From the NCBI RefSeq assembly GCF_026230105.1, contig NC_079478.1, positions 33,743,653-33,807,652 of the forward strand: a DNA stretch of 64,000 bases, given 5' to 3'. The notes under the pieces were generated by a model. The model was not told the DNA's origin. It made no database searches and saw only the letters and a program-made list of their open reading frames with translations. This DNA comes from Diorhabda sublineata (taxonomy: Eukaryota; Arthropoda; Insecta; Coleoptera; Chrysomelidae). Position numbers and translations under genes: made by a program. Positions 43,780 through 55,385 of the stretch are shown here, piece by piece. Position 1 is the stretch's first letter. The number at the start of each line of letters is the position of its first letter.

Positions 43780-43964
43780 AAGGAAAATATTTTGACTATG
43801 AAGAGTTTATAAAAAGCAAGTCCGCCTTTAAAAAACAGATTAAAGACGCCGCGCGAATTCGCCCAATTTTAAAATTCCATTGTAGTTGGAAAGGGCCGGC
43901 CTAAGGACCCATGCATAATATAAATTTACTATAATATTTGTTTACAAGATGGTGTACCCCCCCC

Positions 43965-44160
43965 CTGCAGTTTCTGAAGACGATAACTTGGTTATCGAAA
44001 CGCGCGTCATACAGTGTAGTTGTGAGTGTTGGTGTAAACAGTGTATTCAGTATCTAAAAGGACACATCAAAGGCGCTTCCTCCATTTATAAAAAACAGAT
44101 CATAGGCGCCGTGCGAATTCTCCGAATTTGAAAATTCCATTGTAGTTGGAAAGGCCATAA
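43965..44160 (+). repeat. LINE-like 3' tail joined to a second copy of the TIR end
   Basis: Text from 43970 (tttctgaagacgataacttg and onward, with the dyad GATAAC-ttg-GTTATC) matches the tail near 17415-17500. From 44091 to 44157 the sequence repeats the right end of the preceding element (aaaacagat, cgccg-gcgaattc, aattccattgtagttgga) in the same orientation. The two pieces together form a partial tandem duplication of the element end. Confidence 0.6.
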
Positions 44161-44799
44161 AATAATGTTAAAGAGCAATAATTACATAGTCCATATTCTT
44201 TTGTTTTTTTTTTTTCAAACAGTAGTAACATTTTTTCTAGAAAATTATATATTTAAATATAAGTGTATTTGTTTGTATTCAGTGGAACCGTTTATTGGAA
44301 TATATAAATAAATATTTTACGAATTACGTAAATTATACAATTTCCGTTTTGTAACAATTGGAACAAACGCAATAATACAATAATTGATTCGTTAATGACG
44401 GTAATTACAACATTTGCGTCTGTCGTCATTTATTACAATTAAAAATTTGTTGACAGCACAATAATAAAATTCTCCGAATACAAAATATACGCATAGACAA
44501 TTCGATTTATTATAACATTCCCTCTTTTTTATATACATAGGCACATGAAATTAATTCTTCTTTCTAAGCAGTTTTTCATAAAGAGGCGCGTCGAAATTTA
44601 TAGGCAATGAAAGATTTATAGTCGTAATAAAAATATACAACATTCTCCACGTTTTTTGCCGTTCTCATTAAAATTTTTTATTTGGTTTATTGGTTTTCTA
44701 ATGTCGGAGTCACACGATCCGCGTTTTGCCGTACAAGTACATTGAAAGGCATATACATTTACAGTATTCTTGCCTCGCCTATCAGGATTATCTTCATTT
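44161..44799. other. no gene seen
   Basis: AT-rich sequence with no recognised feature. Confidence 0.45.
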
Positions 44800-45060
44800 T
44801 CTCCTGAACCAACAGAACTTTGTAAGGGTGGAATTTTTCTTTATGCAAAACTCTCAAAATAGATGATTTACATTCATCATTGTCGGCGGAAAGTTCAAAT
44901 TAAACATTTCTACCGGGTTTTTCATTATTTTTTACATGTCCAGTTTCACGAAACGTTTTTACAAATTTGTTAACTATAGACTGCGAAACGTGTTGACCAG
45001 GGTATTTATTATTAAAAATATCACAAACTTTTGAATTCTTGTTTTATTACCACAACCAAT
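44800..45060 (-). pseudogene. Tc1/mariner-superfamily N-terminal (HTH) fragment
   Basis: The minus strand reads FNNKYPGQHVSQSIVNKFVK then TFRETGHVKNNEKPGR, and further on SILRVLHKEKFHPYKVLLVQ. This is the N-terminal HTH domain of a family widespread in arthropods (often annotated DUF4817), followed by its linker motif FHPYKxQLxQEL. It abuts the left end of the element at 45072 but is a separate copy, because its N-terminal part lies on the wrong side to belong to that element. Confidence 0.68.
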
Positions 45061-45071
45061 CATAATTGATA

Positions 45072-46178
45072 CAGGGTGGCGCAATAGAACGTGCATTTAT
45101 TAAGTATAGGCTAAAAAAATAAATACATAATGTATTGTTGAAATAAAAGATGATGATTAGGTAATTGAATGAAGTTTATTTTTTTAAAATAACATCACCT
45201 AAATGACGTCTCTCTCGAAAACGGCCTCCTCTAAACGCGAACGCAGTTTTGTGATAACTCATGTCAATAAATCTGGGGTGATTGCTGCCATTTCCTGGCG
45301 GATATATCCCGTTAGCTGACTGATATCCCTCGGATTGTTCATGTAGACTTTTTGTTTGAGGTGTCCCCCCAAAAAAATCAAGAGGCTTCAAGTCAGGGCT
45401 ACGTAGGGGCTAAAGGATATCACCTCTTTTGGAAATCAGTCTTGCAGGAAATATCTGTCTCACAGCCGCCATAGAGTCATTTGATGTGTGACACTTTTGT
45501 TAGAACCAAGTTCTCGTATTCTATATTCTTGATCTCTCAAGTTCTGAAGTCAAATATCCCTCTAGCGCAAAAAAGAAAGGGCCAATAACTCCTTTGTTTG
45601 AGATTGCTGCCCATACCGTTACTTTCGGACTATGCAGTGGTGTTTGATGTTTCATTTTTGGATTTTTGATGTTGTCAAAAGTAGAAAACCGATTAAGCAT
45701 TTCTTTAGCAAATGCCAACCTTGCTCTAAAGTCGGTATCTTTTAATTCCTGTGTTAACTGGAGTTTATAAGGATGCAGTTTAAGATCTAACTTCAAAATT
45801 TGCTGTAAACTTCGTCGCGACAAATTTAAAGCCGCCGATCGCTTCCGAGTAGTATCAACATTGTCTGTGGTCTGTGGTCTGTGGTCCTAGACGTTCTTGG
45901 ACGAACTTTTACTGGTGATTTAAACGTGTAACCGCTCTCTTGGAAACGCCCAACCCATATTTGTTTGTCTTAATCCATATTCTGAACGATACAGTCAAGA
46001 CGTATAAACTAACGTTCTAGTAAAACGTGCGAACACAAAAAGCGCGACGCTTTCCGTCGAAGTGGCTACTAAAACTCCACGAATGCAACTATCCAATCAC
46101 GCTAGGCCCCCCCGCTCACGCACCGTTTACCTAGCGGAAAAACATGATGCGATATGATCGTTTTATAGCGCCACCCTG
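45072..46178 (-). mobile_element. Tc1/mariner-superfamily transposon with CAGGGTGGCGC ends
   Basis: Ends CAGGGTGGCGCAATA and the inverse of CAGGGTGGCGCTATA face each other inside TA dinucleotides (45070-45071, 46179-46180). The minus strand encodes SRRSLQQILKLDLKLHPYKL (from 45823), LHSPKVTVWAAISNKGVIGP, CHTSNDSMAAVRQIFPARLI and SPDLKPLDFFGG with the last catalytic Asp. The block with the first catalytic Asp, before NPKMKHQTPLH, is deleted, and frames change. Non-functional. It belongs to the same broad family as the adjacent N-terminal fragment. Confidence 0.88.
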
Positions 46179-46249
46179 TATTTCCATTCTTTGAGTCTCG
46201 GACAAATGAGGCATATTATACTGACATCTTTTAATAACTTTAAGTACTT

Positions 46250-46720
46250 AAATGACAGCAGCCTTCTAAATTCATATCAATTGTTTATTTGGCTTTTTGA
46301 CTAATATTTTAGTATCTTCAAAGATTTTTTCCTGATGTAAATTTCCATTTGGAAATGAAACGTTAATTAAAGTGGTAAGGTGATTTAATGTGCAATGAGA
46401 TAAAAATCGCACGTTCTTTGCAGATATACGTAAACCTTTAGTTGACCAGGGTTTATTTTGCTTATTTTTAATACGCGTGGGAGGAAAATAATTTGATGCC
46501 AGACTAGTTAGTGTTTTTATGAATCTAGTCCACATCACCAGAGAGCACGTTCTGGTGAGTTGTTGAAAGTTTTGAAAACTTTTTTCCGAAAATATAGGGC
46601 ATAATTTGCGAGAAACATTTTTGGTATTAGATTTTACCAAAAATTTTGTTAGCACTGCTTTTAACTGAGAGACCTGAATTAAAGACATTCGGTGAATTCT
46701 GGATCTTACGATGACAATAT
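46250..46720 (-). pseudogene. LINE fragment between endonuclease and reverse transcriptase
   Basis: The 138-codon minus-strand frame includes FQQLTRTCSLVMWTRFIKTL, FPPTRIKNKQNKPWSTKGLR and ISAKNVRFLSH. The KPWxTKGLxxSxKxKxxLY phrase is typical of the linker between endonuclease and RT in jockey/RTE-like ORF2 proteins. The rest of the element is absent. Confidence 0.6.
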
Positions 46721-46859
46721 TGAAAAATTCTTAGACTACTATAGAACCTAACAAAATTTGATTTGATTGGATACATTTATTACAGCGAACCTGCAACGTC
46801 TCCAGACCTTTCAAAAATCAAATGTTTCTTCTTGTTCTGCAAATCAGACCTTCACAGCT

Positions 46860-47650
46860 TTCATTACCTAATCGTTGATAAAGAAAATTTACGACATTTT
46901 AAACTTTTTTCAGTTGAGGAAAGAGATGATAGTCGGACGGAGCCAAATCTGGTGAATAAGGGTGGTGTTCTAGGAATTCAAACCCTAAATCACGAATTTT
47001 TTGCATGGCAACATGAGATTTGTGTGCAGGGGCGTTATCCTACAAAAACAAAACACTTTTGGATAGCTTTTCGCGTCTTTTCTCTTTAATCTTTCCCGTA
47101 GAGTGGTCAGTAATGTCGAATAGTGATCTCCAGTTATTGATCCGCCCTTATCCAAAAAATCGATCATGATTACTCCATGGAAATCCCAAAAAATTGGAGC
47201 AATAACTTTTCCAGCAGATTTTTGGACACTTCTGAGGTCTTGGAGAACCAGAGTGTCGCCATGGCAACGATTGTTGATCGTAGAAATGTACCCAAGTCTC
47301 ATCCATAGTAACAATTCGGTTTAGGAAGTTTACATCGTGTCCAAATCGAGCACAGATCGAGCGTGATGGTTCTACCCTTGCACGCTTATGGTCAATGGGG
47401 ATCCATTTTGAAGCAATTTTTCTCTTGTCAAAATTGACGTGAACTATATGATGAACGCATCAGTATGAAGTATTTAGTGCTTCAGGCGTTTTAGCTCAAT
47501 TCGACGGTCGATATTTTCGGGGACTGACACAGAAATTGGCCGCCTTCCCGATCGGTCATCATCTTCAATGGAAAATTTACCTCTTTTGAAGCTTGCAGTC
47601 CAATTTTTCACGGTCAATATTTTGTTTCTACTGATCTGGGCTAACTAGAT
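46860..47650 (-). pseudogene. mariner transposase, decayed
   Basis: From high to low coordinates the minus strand shows PKISTVELKRLKH (HTH region), WMRLGYISTINNRCHGD (DETWV position; the first catalytic Asp appears lost, W-M-R replacing M-D-E in this frame), SAGKVIAPIFWDFHGVIMID, FLDKGGSITGDHYSTLLTTL, and a shifted remnant of the HVAMQKI-FEFLEHPPYSPDL region. The subfamily differs from the other mariners in the window. Multiple frameshifts are present. Confidence 0.82.
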
Positions 47651-48923
47651 ATCAATATATCCTCGTAGTCTATAGTACTAGATTTGGTTTTACTTATTCT
47701 GGTTGGCGCCGTTATATGCATGACCATACCAATTGACTTAAGACATTCTTGACCAGCACTCACACTGGAATAATCAATATTGAGATCGCCACATCGAAAT
47801 AGTTTGATTTTTAGAGGTAAAGCAATAATCTTAAATGTTTTAAATAGATATATCGAAGGACAAAGAAGGCACTGAACTTTATCGCACTAATCAATCACCC
47901 TGTATTGATAAGTGCTGATATTTTCAGGTTGAGATTGGAAACTTCTCAGACAATCAATAATAAATGAAGAAATAAAATCTACATTAATGTATCTTACTTT
48001 ATTTTTCAATAAAAAGTTGTTATACTTGTATTTTCTGGTACAAGTGGCAGCAGCCTGTATTATTTAGCGATCAGCAGGTGGTTGAAACGCACCAAAAACT
48101 TTTTGTTTGATCATCTGTTCGTTTTATGTGTACGCACATTTGTGCACCTGCATGTAAATTGAGTGTTCGAATGGAAGCACGTTGACGAGGCGGAATTAAT
48201 AATATCTTAATATCGATATTTCAATTTTGAGGGTACGTATATAAAAAATTGTTTATCTATAGTTTGAAATGCGAAAACAAGATGTGTGAATCTTTTATTT
48301 AGGGCAACAAGAACTTGTTTAGAATCATTTCCAAAAGTGGCAATGAACTTTTCATAGCTAATACATCAAACATTGTATGTAAACTTGTTCTAGTTCTAGA
48401 TTATTGGCATTTCCTTTTATGAAGTGCGGATTCGGAATAAAAAATTATGTTCGATGTTTGGAATGTAACAACCAAATAACGAAATGACTTTATAAATATT
48501 ATTTCTTTCATATTTATTAACATTGATAGAACAGCATGTCCCCATTTTTTTTATCATTCTAATGTCACCAAATCCCTACACATTGAAACCAAATTGATCA
48601 TAAGAGAATTTTGATTAAACCAGATTTTATAGTAGTGTCGCTTTTCTCGTTTGTTAAAGTCTAGACTCGCTTTTGAAACGAAACGATAATTTTCCTTGCG
48701 AGAAAAGACGAGACTTTCCAAAAGTTTCGTCTCAAATCTCGCACGAGAGTCTCTCAAAAGTCTCGAAGTATTGTAGATAAGAATTAGACCAGTGAACAAC
48801 GGTAAAAATATGGTATCACTTCAGAATTCCATCAAAACGCATGGATTTGCGTGAAATTTTGGAATTAAGTTCTATATACCCTTCACTTCCAAATCTACCC
48901 AATGCTAATATGTGAAAATTGTA
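47651..48923. other. no gene seen; short segment related to the 31-bp array
   Basis: No coding feature supported. At about 48650-48770 there are clustered phrases such as gcgagaaaagacgagacttt and ctcgcacgagagtctctcaa that share vocabulary with the 31-bp repeat at 51.3-53.3 kb and its right flank. Confidence 0.45.
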
Positions 48924-50199
48924 CACTCGTGGTCAAAAATAACGCACCACCCCGATTTCCGAAAATATTTTTTTGTTTAATAAATTTAAATTAATATTGC
49001 TATTGTTTAACTTCTTTTCAATCATTTTGACGCAAAAATTAGAAATGTGTAGTAATTTTGAGTGATTTTCAATAAGTAAAAAAATAAAAATAAAAACATC
49101 GCAATAAAACCAAATTTTCTTAAAAATAAAATTTGCATTCTAAACAATAATGTTGTTCAAACTCATTTAAATTTTGAGGAGATGGATTTCGAGGACGAGT
49201 GCGGCGTTTTAAAATGTCCCAGACGTGCTTGATAGGATTCATATCTGGACTTCTTGGTGGCCAGTATGAATTCCAACTTCGTTTAGGTAATTCTGAACAT
49301 CTGCCGCGACATGCAATTAACGAAAATCATCCCCAAGGAATGGCCCAAACGGACTGACGTGATTTTCAAGAACGTCAGTTATGTATCTGGCTGCGTTAAG
49401 GGCGGGTCTAGGAAGAGACACTTATTCTGTGCGGGCATCAAAACAAATTCCTCCCCAAAACATGATACACCCTCCTTGCAACGGCTTTGATTTTTGATTA
49501 CGTCCATCTGGACCTCTTAAACTAATTCTTGTCTCATCAGTAAATAAAACTTGGTTCAAATTTCCTAAATTCCAATCTAGATGTTGCCTTGCAAATCTTA
49601 GTCTAGCAACACGATGCTGTCTGGTTAGCAAAGGTGCCTGGAGAGATCTTCTACTGCGTAGACCAGCAGGTGTTGTCTTATTGATGTATCAGAGATATTT
49701 ACATCTCGGACTTCTCGTAAAAGACTGTTGAGCTCGACACTTGTCATTGACCGATTTCTTAATGAATTTAATTGCAAAAAACGGTCATCTTGAGGAGTTA
49801 AAACTGAAGGACGTTCTTGTCCAGGCCTTCTAGAATGTGAACCGGTCTCTCGAAATCTTTACATCAATCTGCCAATGGTTGTGTGGTGTACGCCAAACAA
49901 ATTTGCCACTTCACGATAACTGCCTAACTCTATTCATTTTTTGTTTAACTAGTCTCGACTTTAACACACCTTGATTGACTCAAATTACTGCTGTCCACAA
50001 GTTGGTATAACAATAGAATGAAAGAAACATTAAAATATGCATAAAATTAAAATTTTAAAAAACCACAAAAACAATTGTTTGCTGATAAGAAATTTTGCTA
50101 CATTTAAAATACTTCAACTTTTTATGATAGAAAAAAAGATTAACATTTTAGGTTTCGATATTGAAATAAAGGGTTGTGCGTTATTTATGGCTACGAGTT
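48924..50199 (-). mobile_element. Tc1-like transposon, 1276 bp, degenerate transposase
   Basis: Inverted ends CACTCGTGGTCAAAAATAAC (left) and AACTCGTAGCCATAAATAAC (right, inverse) lie inside TA dinucleotides (48922-48923, 50200-50201). The minus strand encodes an HTH/linker scrap, then LTRQHRVARLRFARQHLDWN, VLFTDETRISLRGPDGRN (first catalytic Asp in TDE) and GGCIMFWGGICFDARTE, with later SRNPPP-type residues near 49180. Length and order match Tc1 elements. Frameshifts on both sides of the 69-codon open frame make it inactive. Confidence 0.88.
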
Positions 50200-50201
50200 T
50201 A

Positions 50202-51265
50202 GTTAGGGCGCGAAAACTACCCCTTATAGTCAGAATTAAATACAATAAAAGTTGAAGTATTTAGAAAGTTAAAAAAAACATTTGTAGGATTAAAATAAAG
50301 ATGGCATCACGTTTTAAGATCATGTTTTTTAACCCTTAATCACAATATATTTGAAACCCATCTTATATATCCATGTATAAGTAGCAAATCTCTTTTTACC
50401 AAAGCAGATGTTGCCTGGTTTTTTTTCATCATGTGTACATACACACAGACACTTATACCCCAAAATTTTCTGCTCCGAAATTTAAAAAAAAGTGTTTGTT
50501 TGTTTTAGGTATATATTTTAATTTTTGATTGATTAAAAATCCATTTAGTAGAAAATTTTATAATCTATAATTTATAAGCTAAAGAGGTTTGGAATGCATT
50601 GAAACTTTTATTTTTAAAAAGGAAAAGTTTTAGTATCGTTAGTTTTAACGTTTCTTTCTATTTTCAAGTTATTTTTCATAAAAGGCAATTGTTTAAAAAA
50701 ATCAAACTCTAAACTATATTCTAATTTGTTGATCCTATTATTTGTATTCAATTGAAGTGTAGATTTATAACATTTTTTTTATTAAATGAAGGGATTCTAT
50801 CTTATTTTCGTCATAACTCCCTTATTTTATGTATTACAAAGTCTTATTTATTTGCATGATTTTTCAAAGTTTTTTAAAAAAGATTGTATACATTTTTTTC
50901 ATAAAATTGACCGTTTTCACTTATACACTTTTCGATTTTCAAAAATCTTTGGTTTACTACGTAAGTTCCACCTTTAATAAATCATAACTTGGATTGACTT
51001 AGGTTTAAACAAAAAAAAAACATTATTATTATTTTTTCAAAGATACATTTAACCTCCTTATAAATTTTTCGGTAAAATCTGAAGTTATTGAGTTATTTGT
51101 GAAAAATCGATTAAAAATATGCTTTTTTGTAACAAAAATTGGAAATTTCAATCACGAATAAGTCAAAAAGTATTAATTTTTCGAAAAAACTACATAGAAT
51201 AATTTGTGCTTAGGATGATTTTTTATATCAATTTCTACGGTTAGTTTCAACAACAACTCTTGCAA
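50202..51265. other. no gene seen
   Basis: AT-rich sequence with homopolymer runs; nothing recognised. Confidence 0.45.
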
Positions 51266-53280
51266 GACTCAATCCGACACTTTTTATTGCAAAACAAGAC
51301 TCGATCCGAGACTTTTATTGTAAAACAAGACTCGATCTGAGAGTTTTATTGTAAAACAAGACTCGATCTGAGAGTTTTATTGCGAAACGAGACTCGATCC
51401 GAGAGTTTTATTGCAAAGCAAGACTCAATCCGAGAGTTTTATTGCGAAACGAGACTCGATCCGAGAGTTTTATTACGAAAAGAGACTCGATCCGAGACTT
51501 TTATTGTAAAACAAGACTCAATGTGAGAGTTTTATTGCGAAAAGAGACTCGATCCGAGACTTTTATTGTAAAATAAGACTCGATCTGAGAGTTTTATTGC
51601 GAAACGAGACTCGATCCGAGAGTTTTATTGCAAAGCAAGACTCAATCCGAGAGTTTTATTGCGAAACGAGACTCGATCCGAGAGTTTTATTGCGAAAAGA
51701 GACTCGATCCGAGACTTTTATTGTAAAACAAGACTCAATGTGAGAGTTTTATTGCGAAAAGAGACTCGATCCGAGACTTTTATTGCAAAACAAGACTCTA
51801 TCCGAGAGTTTTATTGCGAAACGAGACTCGATCCGAGAGTTTTATTGCGAAACGAGACTCGATCCGAGACTTTTATTGTAAAACAAGACTCAATGTGAGA
51901 GTTTTATTGCGAAAAGAGACTCGATCCGAGACTTTTATTGCAAAACAAGACTCGATCCGAGACTTTTATTGTAAAATAAGACTCGATCTGAGAGTTTTAT
52001 TGCGAAACGAGACTCGATCCGAGAGTTTTATTGCGAAAAGAGACTCGATCCGAGACTTTTATTGTAAAACAAGACTCAATGTGAGAGTTTTATTGCGAAA
52101 AGAGACTCGATCCGAGACTTTTATTGCAAAACAAGACTCTATCCGAGAGTTTTATTGCGAAACGAGACTCGATCCGAGAGTTTTATTGCAAAGCAAGACT
52201 CAATCCGAGAGTTTTATTGCGAAACGAGACTCGATCCGAGAGTTTTATTGCGAAAAGAGACTCGATCCGAGACTTTTATTGCAAAACAAGACTCTATCCG
52301 AGAGTTTTATTGCGAAAAGAGACTCGATCCTAGACTTTTATTGCAAAACAAGACTCTATCCGAGAGTTTTATTGCGAAAAGAGACTCGATCCGAGAGTTT
52401 TATTGCAAAGCAAGACTCAATCCGAGAGTTTTATTGCGAAACGAGACTCGATCCGAGAGTTTTATTGCGAAAAGAGACTCGATCCGAGACTTTTATTGCA
52501 AAACAAGACTCTATCCGAGAGTTTTATTGCGAAAAGAGACTCGATCCGAGACTTTTATTGCAAAACAAGACTCTATCCGAGAGTTTTATTGCGAAAAGAG
52601 ACTCGATCCGAGACTTTTATTGCAAAACAAGACTCGATCCGAGAGTTTTATTGCAAAGCAAGACTCAATCCGAGACTTTTATTGCGAAAAGAGACTCGAT
52701 CCGAGACTTTTATTGCAAAACAAGACTCTATCCGAGAGTTTTATTGCGAAACGAGACTCGATCCGAGAGTTTTATTGCGAAAAGAGACTCGATCCGAGAC
52801 TTTTATTGCAAAACAAGACTCTATCCGAGAGTTTTATTGCGAAAAGAGACTCGATCCGAGACTTTTATTGCAAAACAAGACTCTATCCGAGAGTTTTATT
52901 GCGAAAAGAGACTCGATCCGAGACTTTTATTGCAAAACAAGACTCGATCCGAGAGTTTTATTGCAAAGCAAGACTCAATCCGAGACTTTTATTGCGAAAA
53001 GAGACTCGATCCGAGACTTTTATTGCAAAACAAGACTCTATCCGAGAGTTTTATTGCGAAACGAGTCTCAATCCGAGAGTTTTATTGCAAAGCAAGACTC
53101 GATCCGAGAGTTTTATTGCAAAGCAAGACTCAATCCGAGACTTTTATTGCGAAAAGAGACTCGATCCGAGACTTTTATTGCAAAGCAAGGCTCATCCGAG
53201 ACTTTTATTGTAAAACAAGACTCGATCCGAGACTTTTATTGCAAAACAAGACTCGATCCGAGACTTTTATTGCAAAGCAA
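51266..53280 (+). repeat. 31-bp tandem repeat, 65 copies
   Basis: The consensus is gactcgatccgaga(g/c)ttttatt followed by g(c/t)(g/a)aaa(a/c/g)(g/c)a. The array measures 2015 bp, 65 times 31, with one single-base gain and one single-base loss that cancel. The core holds a dyad CTCG-atc-CGAG. Because 31 is one more than a multiple of three, each plus-strand frame cycles through the same 31-residue peptide. From about 52100 to 53200 all three frames are open, giving overlapping frames of 507, 352 and 360 codons. Monomers with gtaaaa, which create TAA, occur mainly near the two edges. I regard the frames as a by-product of the repeat. Confidence 0.95.
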
Positions 53281-53339
53281 GACTCAAGACCACTTTTTTG
53301 CGAGACAAAACGAGATTTTCAAAGTCTCATCTCGTAGGC

Positions 53340-54079
53340 AACACTATATTTTATGTCCAAAATATACAAAATGCAGATATTTTATCGAAAGCAGGTATAA
53401 TATCTACAAAATATCTAAAATCATGTTTAAAACAGGGAATTTTCCGTATTTTCTGGCTCTTATACAAATTATCGCATTTGCATAATCTTTGTATAACATT
53501 TTCTCGTCTATTTCTACCGATACTTACCCAATGCCGTTGTAATTAACACCACAAAAAGTAAATTTTCTCTAGCATATCTTTACAGTACCGCTTTATACTT
53601 AAATCAACGGTTAAACACGTTTCAAATCTGAAACATTAAACGTCGGAACATCTGGCAAACATAAATCTTGACAGTATGCTTAAGGTCATATACAATTTAT
53701 GTGCCGGATTTGAAAATCGAGAACAAAAAATCATTTGACGAAGGAGTATTTATAGTGGTACACCTTTTACTCTGCCTTTCATCCAACGGTTTAATTTCAT
53801 CGGTTTACGAATTATAATTATACGGAGCTCGGTTAAAGTATGGGAGAAATTCATTACAGTCCAAGAGCCCCAACCAAAAAAGTAGGTTCTGAAAAAAATG
53901 TACGGGAACAGGTAATATATTTAGGGGTGTCCCCTGAATGTAAATCCAAGTGGGCGTCATGGGGGGCTTCACTTCAGCCGCCATTTTGGAAAACACTTGT
54001 GAAATATCTCTGAAAAAGTCAAGAAAGTTTGTACAAAAATAGGCCAATTTAAAAATCTGTACAATGGAAAACTGACCAT
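53340..54079. other. no gene seen
   Basis: Right flank of the array and AT-rich sequence. The first 60 bases (gcgagacaaaacgagatttt, then ctcatctcg) still resemble the repeat vocabulary. Confidence 0.4.
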
Positions 54080-54780
54080 TAAAACGGCTAAATTGAAGGA
54101 CCTCCTTCATTTAAAGCAGTTCTGGTACCTGCTCTAGTTGAAGAAGATGACATCGAGTTTGTCCTCCATCAAAACTTTGAAAAATTTAATTACCTCCATT
54201 TTGCAGCTTTTTATTCGACTTCAAACTTAAACAACGCAAATTTTCAGTTAAAATGCGATGTACAGCACTTTTTTAAATGCCTACTATGTCTGCTAGCTCG
54301 CGCACTTTCAGTCGACCATCATCCAGTACCACTTTCTGGATTTTCTTCGACATTTTTGGAGTCGCTACTTCATTTGGTCGACCACTGCGATGCTGGTCTT
54401 CGTAGGTCGTACTAAGGAGCAGTCTCACCCAGAATAGAATCTAGTTCAGCTTTTATATTGGTTGAGATAAGGCCTTTCAAATAAAAGTATTGTATTACAA
54501 TAATGATGACCAAAGTGAAGATCTCCGCTTGAAGATATAAGTGTATTATAGACCAACCGGCTAAATTAAAGGACCTCCTTCATTTGAAGCAGTTCTTGAC
54601 CAATCCAGGTGCCCAAAGATTCTACGACTCACTGGTCCCTGCCCTTGTTGAAGAAGATGATATCGAATTGTAGAAGGACTCAAAAATTGATGAACCTCCA
54701 TCAAAACTTTGAAAAATTTTATTACCTCCATTTTTAAGCTTTTTATTCGACCTCAAACATAAATAATCCAATGCTGAAAG
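54080..54780. repeat. duplicated segment of unknown, coding-like origin
   Basis: Blocks at about 54085-54235 and 54550-54775 share ggctaaatt(g/a)aaggacctcc, ccctcatt-style text, gttgaagaagatga(c/t)atcga and cctccatcaaaactttgaaa. In the second copy the plus strand reads AKLKDLLHLKQFLTNPGAQR and FYDSLVPALVEEDDIEL before a stop, which looks like real protein; the first copy has lost the middle. The family is not recognised. Each block is followed by a mariner N-terminal fragment, so the duplication covers both. Confidence 0.6.
54250..54490 (-). pseudogene. mariner N-terminal fragment (copy A of a duplication)
   Basis: The minus strand reads LRTTYEDQHRSGRPNEVATP, KMSKKIQKVVLDDGRLKVRE and LADIVGI, then a stop, then KSAVHRILTEN-like residues. 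This is the mariner HTH region of the same family as the copy at 34.2-35.2 kb. The catalytic domain is absent. Confidence 0.8.
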
Positions 54781-54959
54781 TTTTTGTTTTCGGGACTGTA
54801 ATCGTTCTTCCCCGTGGCCCTTCATTTACATAGACTATGAAAACTTGCGATTGATATACAAATTTTAACCGATAGTTCTTGGTTTCACTAATTCTAAAAC
54901 TTGAGTTAAGAACGAAAATAATTCGTATACGAACTTAACAAAAAGATGTTTTAGTCCAA

Positions 54960-55385
54960 AATATTAAAATCCTCTTGATTAGCCTTTATTTCTTTGAAAC
55001 ATTGCCAAACACTCTACGGAACCATCTTCACGGCGCTGTTTTTGTTCCATTGTGAGCAAATGCGGCACCCATCTTGCGCACAGCTTTCTCGTGTCCAAAT
55101 TTTCAGTTAATACGCGATGTACATATGCCTAATATGTCTTGTAGTTTGCGCACTTTCAATCGAGGATCATCCAGTACCGCTTTGTGGAATTTCCTCAACA
55201 TTTCTGGAGTCGTCACCTCATTTGGTCGACCTCTGCGATGCTGGTCTTCGCAGGTCGTACGGTCTCGTTTAAACTGTGCTACCCAATATTTTACTTTTGG
55301 TAATGAAGGAGTGGACTCACTCAGAGTAGAATCTAGTTCAGCTTTTATATTGGTTGGGTTAACGCCTTTCGAATAAAAATATTCA
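54960..55385 (-). pseudogene. mariner N-terminal fragment (copy B of a duplication)
   Basis: Equivalent to copy A but longer. In several minus-strand frames it contains remnants of the RPAKTSIAEVDQMR region, VHRVLTENLDTRKL-type residues and WVPHLLTMEQKQRREDGSVE, followed by AMFQ. It stops before the first catalytic Asp. Confidence 0.78.

Larger units (their letters stand above)
43022..43904. mobile_element. inverted-repeat element enclosing LTR retrotransposon sequence
   Basis: The left end reads ttaggccggccctgtccaac then tacaatggaattttaaaatt and cgaattcgcg-ggcg. The right end near 43832-43904 is its inverse, about 70 bp long. Flanking trinucleotides are TTA on the left and TAA on the right, so a TWA-type duplication is possible but not exact. 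The interior contains an LTR-like sequence, a primer-binding-site-like sequence and a short gag-like frame (separate entries). A further copy of the right end lies at 44091-44157. Confidence 0.72.

Noticed and set aside
46763..46880. Plus-strand SPDL motif read as a second mariner
   Set aside because: It overlaps the C-terminal part of a mariner on the opposite strand, and no other plus-strand transposase motif accompanies it.
51814..53337. 507-codon open frame as a repetitive protein gene
   Set aside because: It is a by-product of a 31-bp tandem repeat; the same peptide is open in all three frames, and there is no promoter, splice or homology support.
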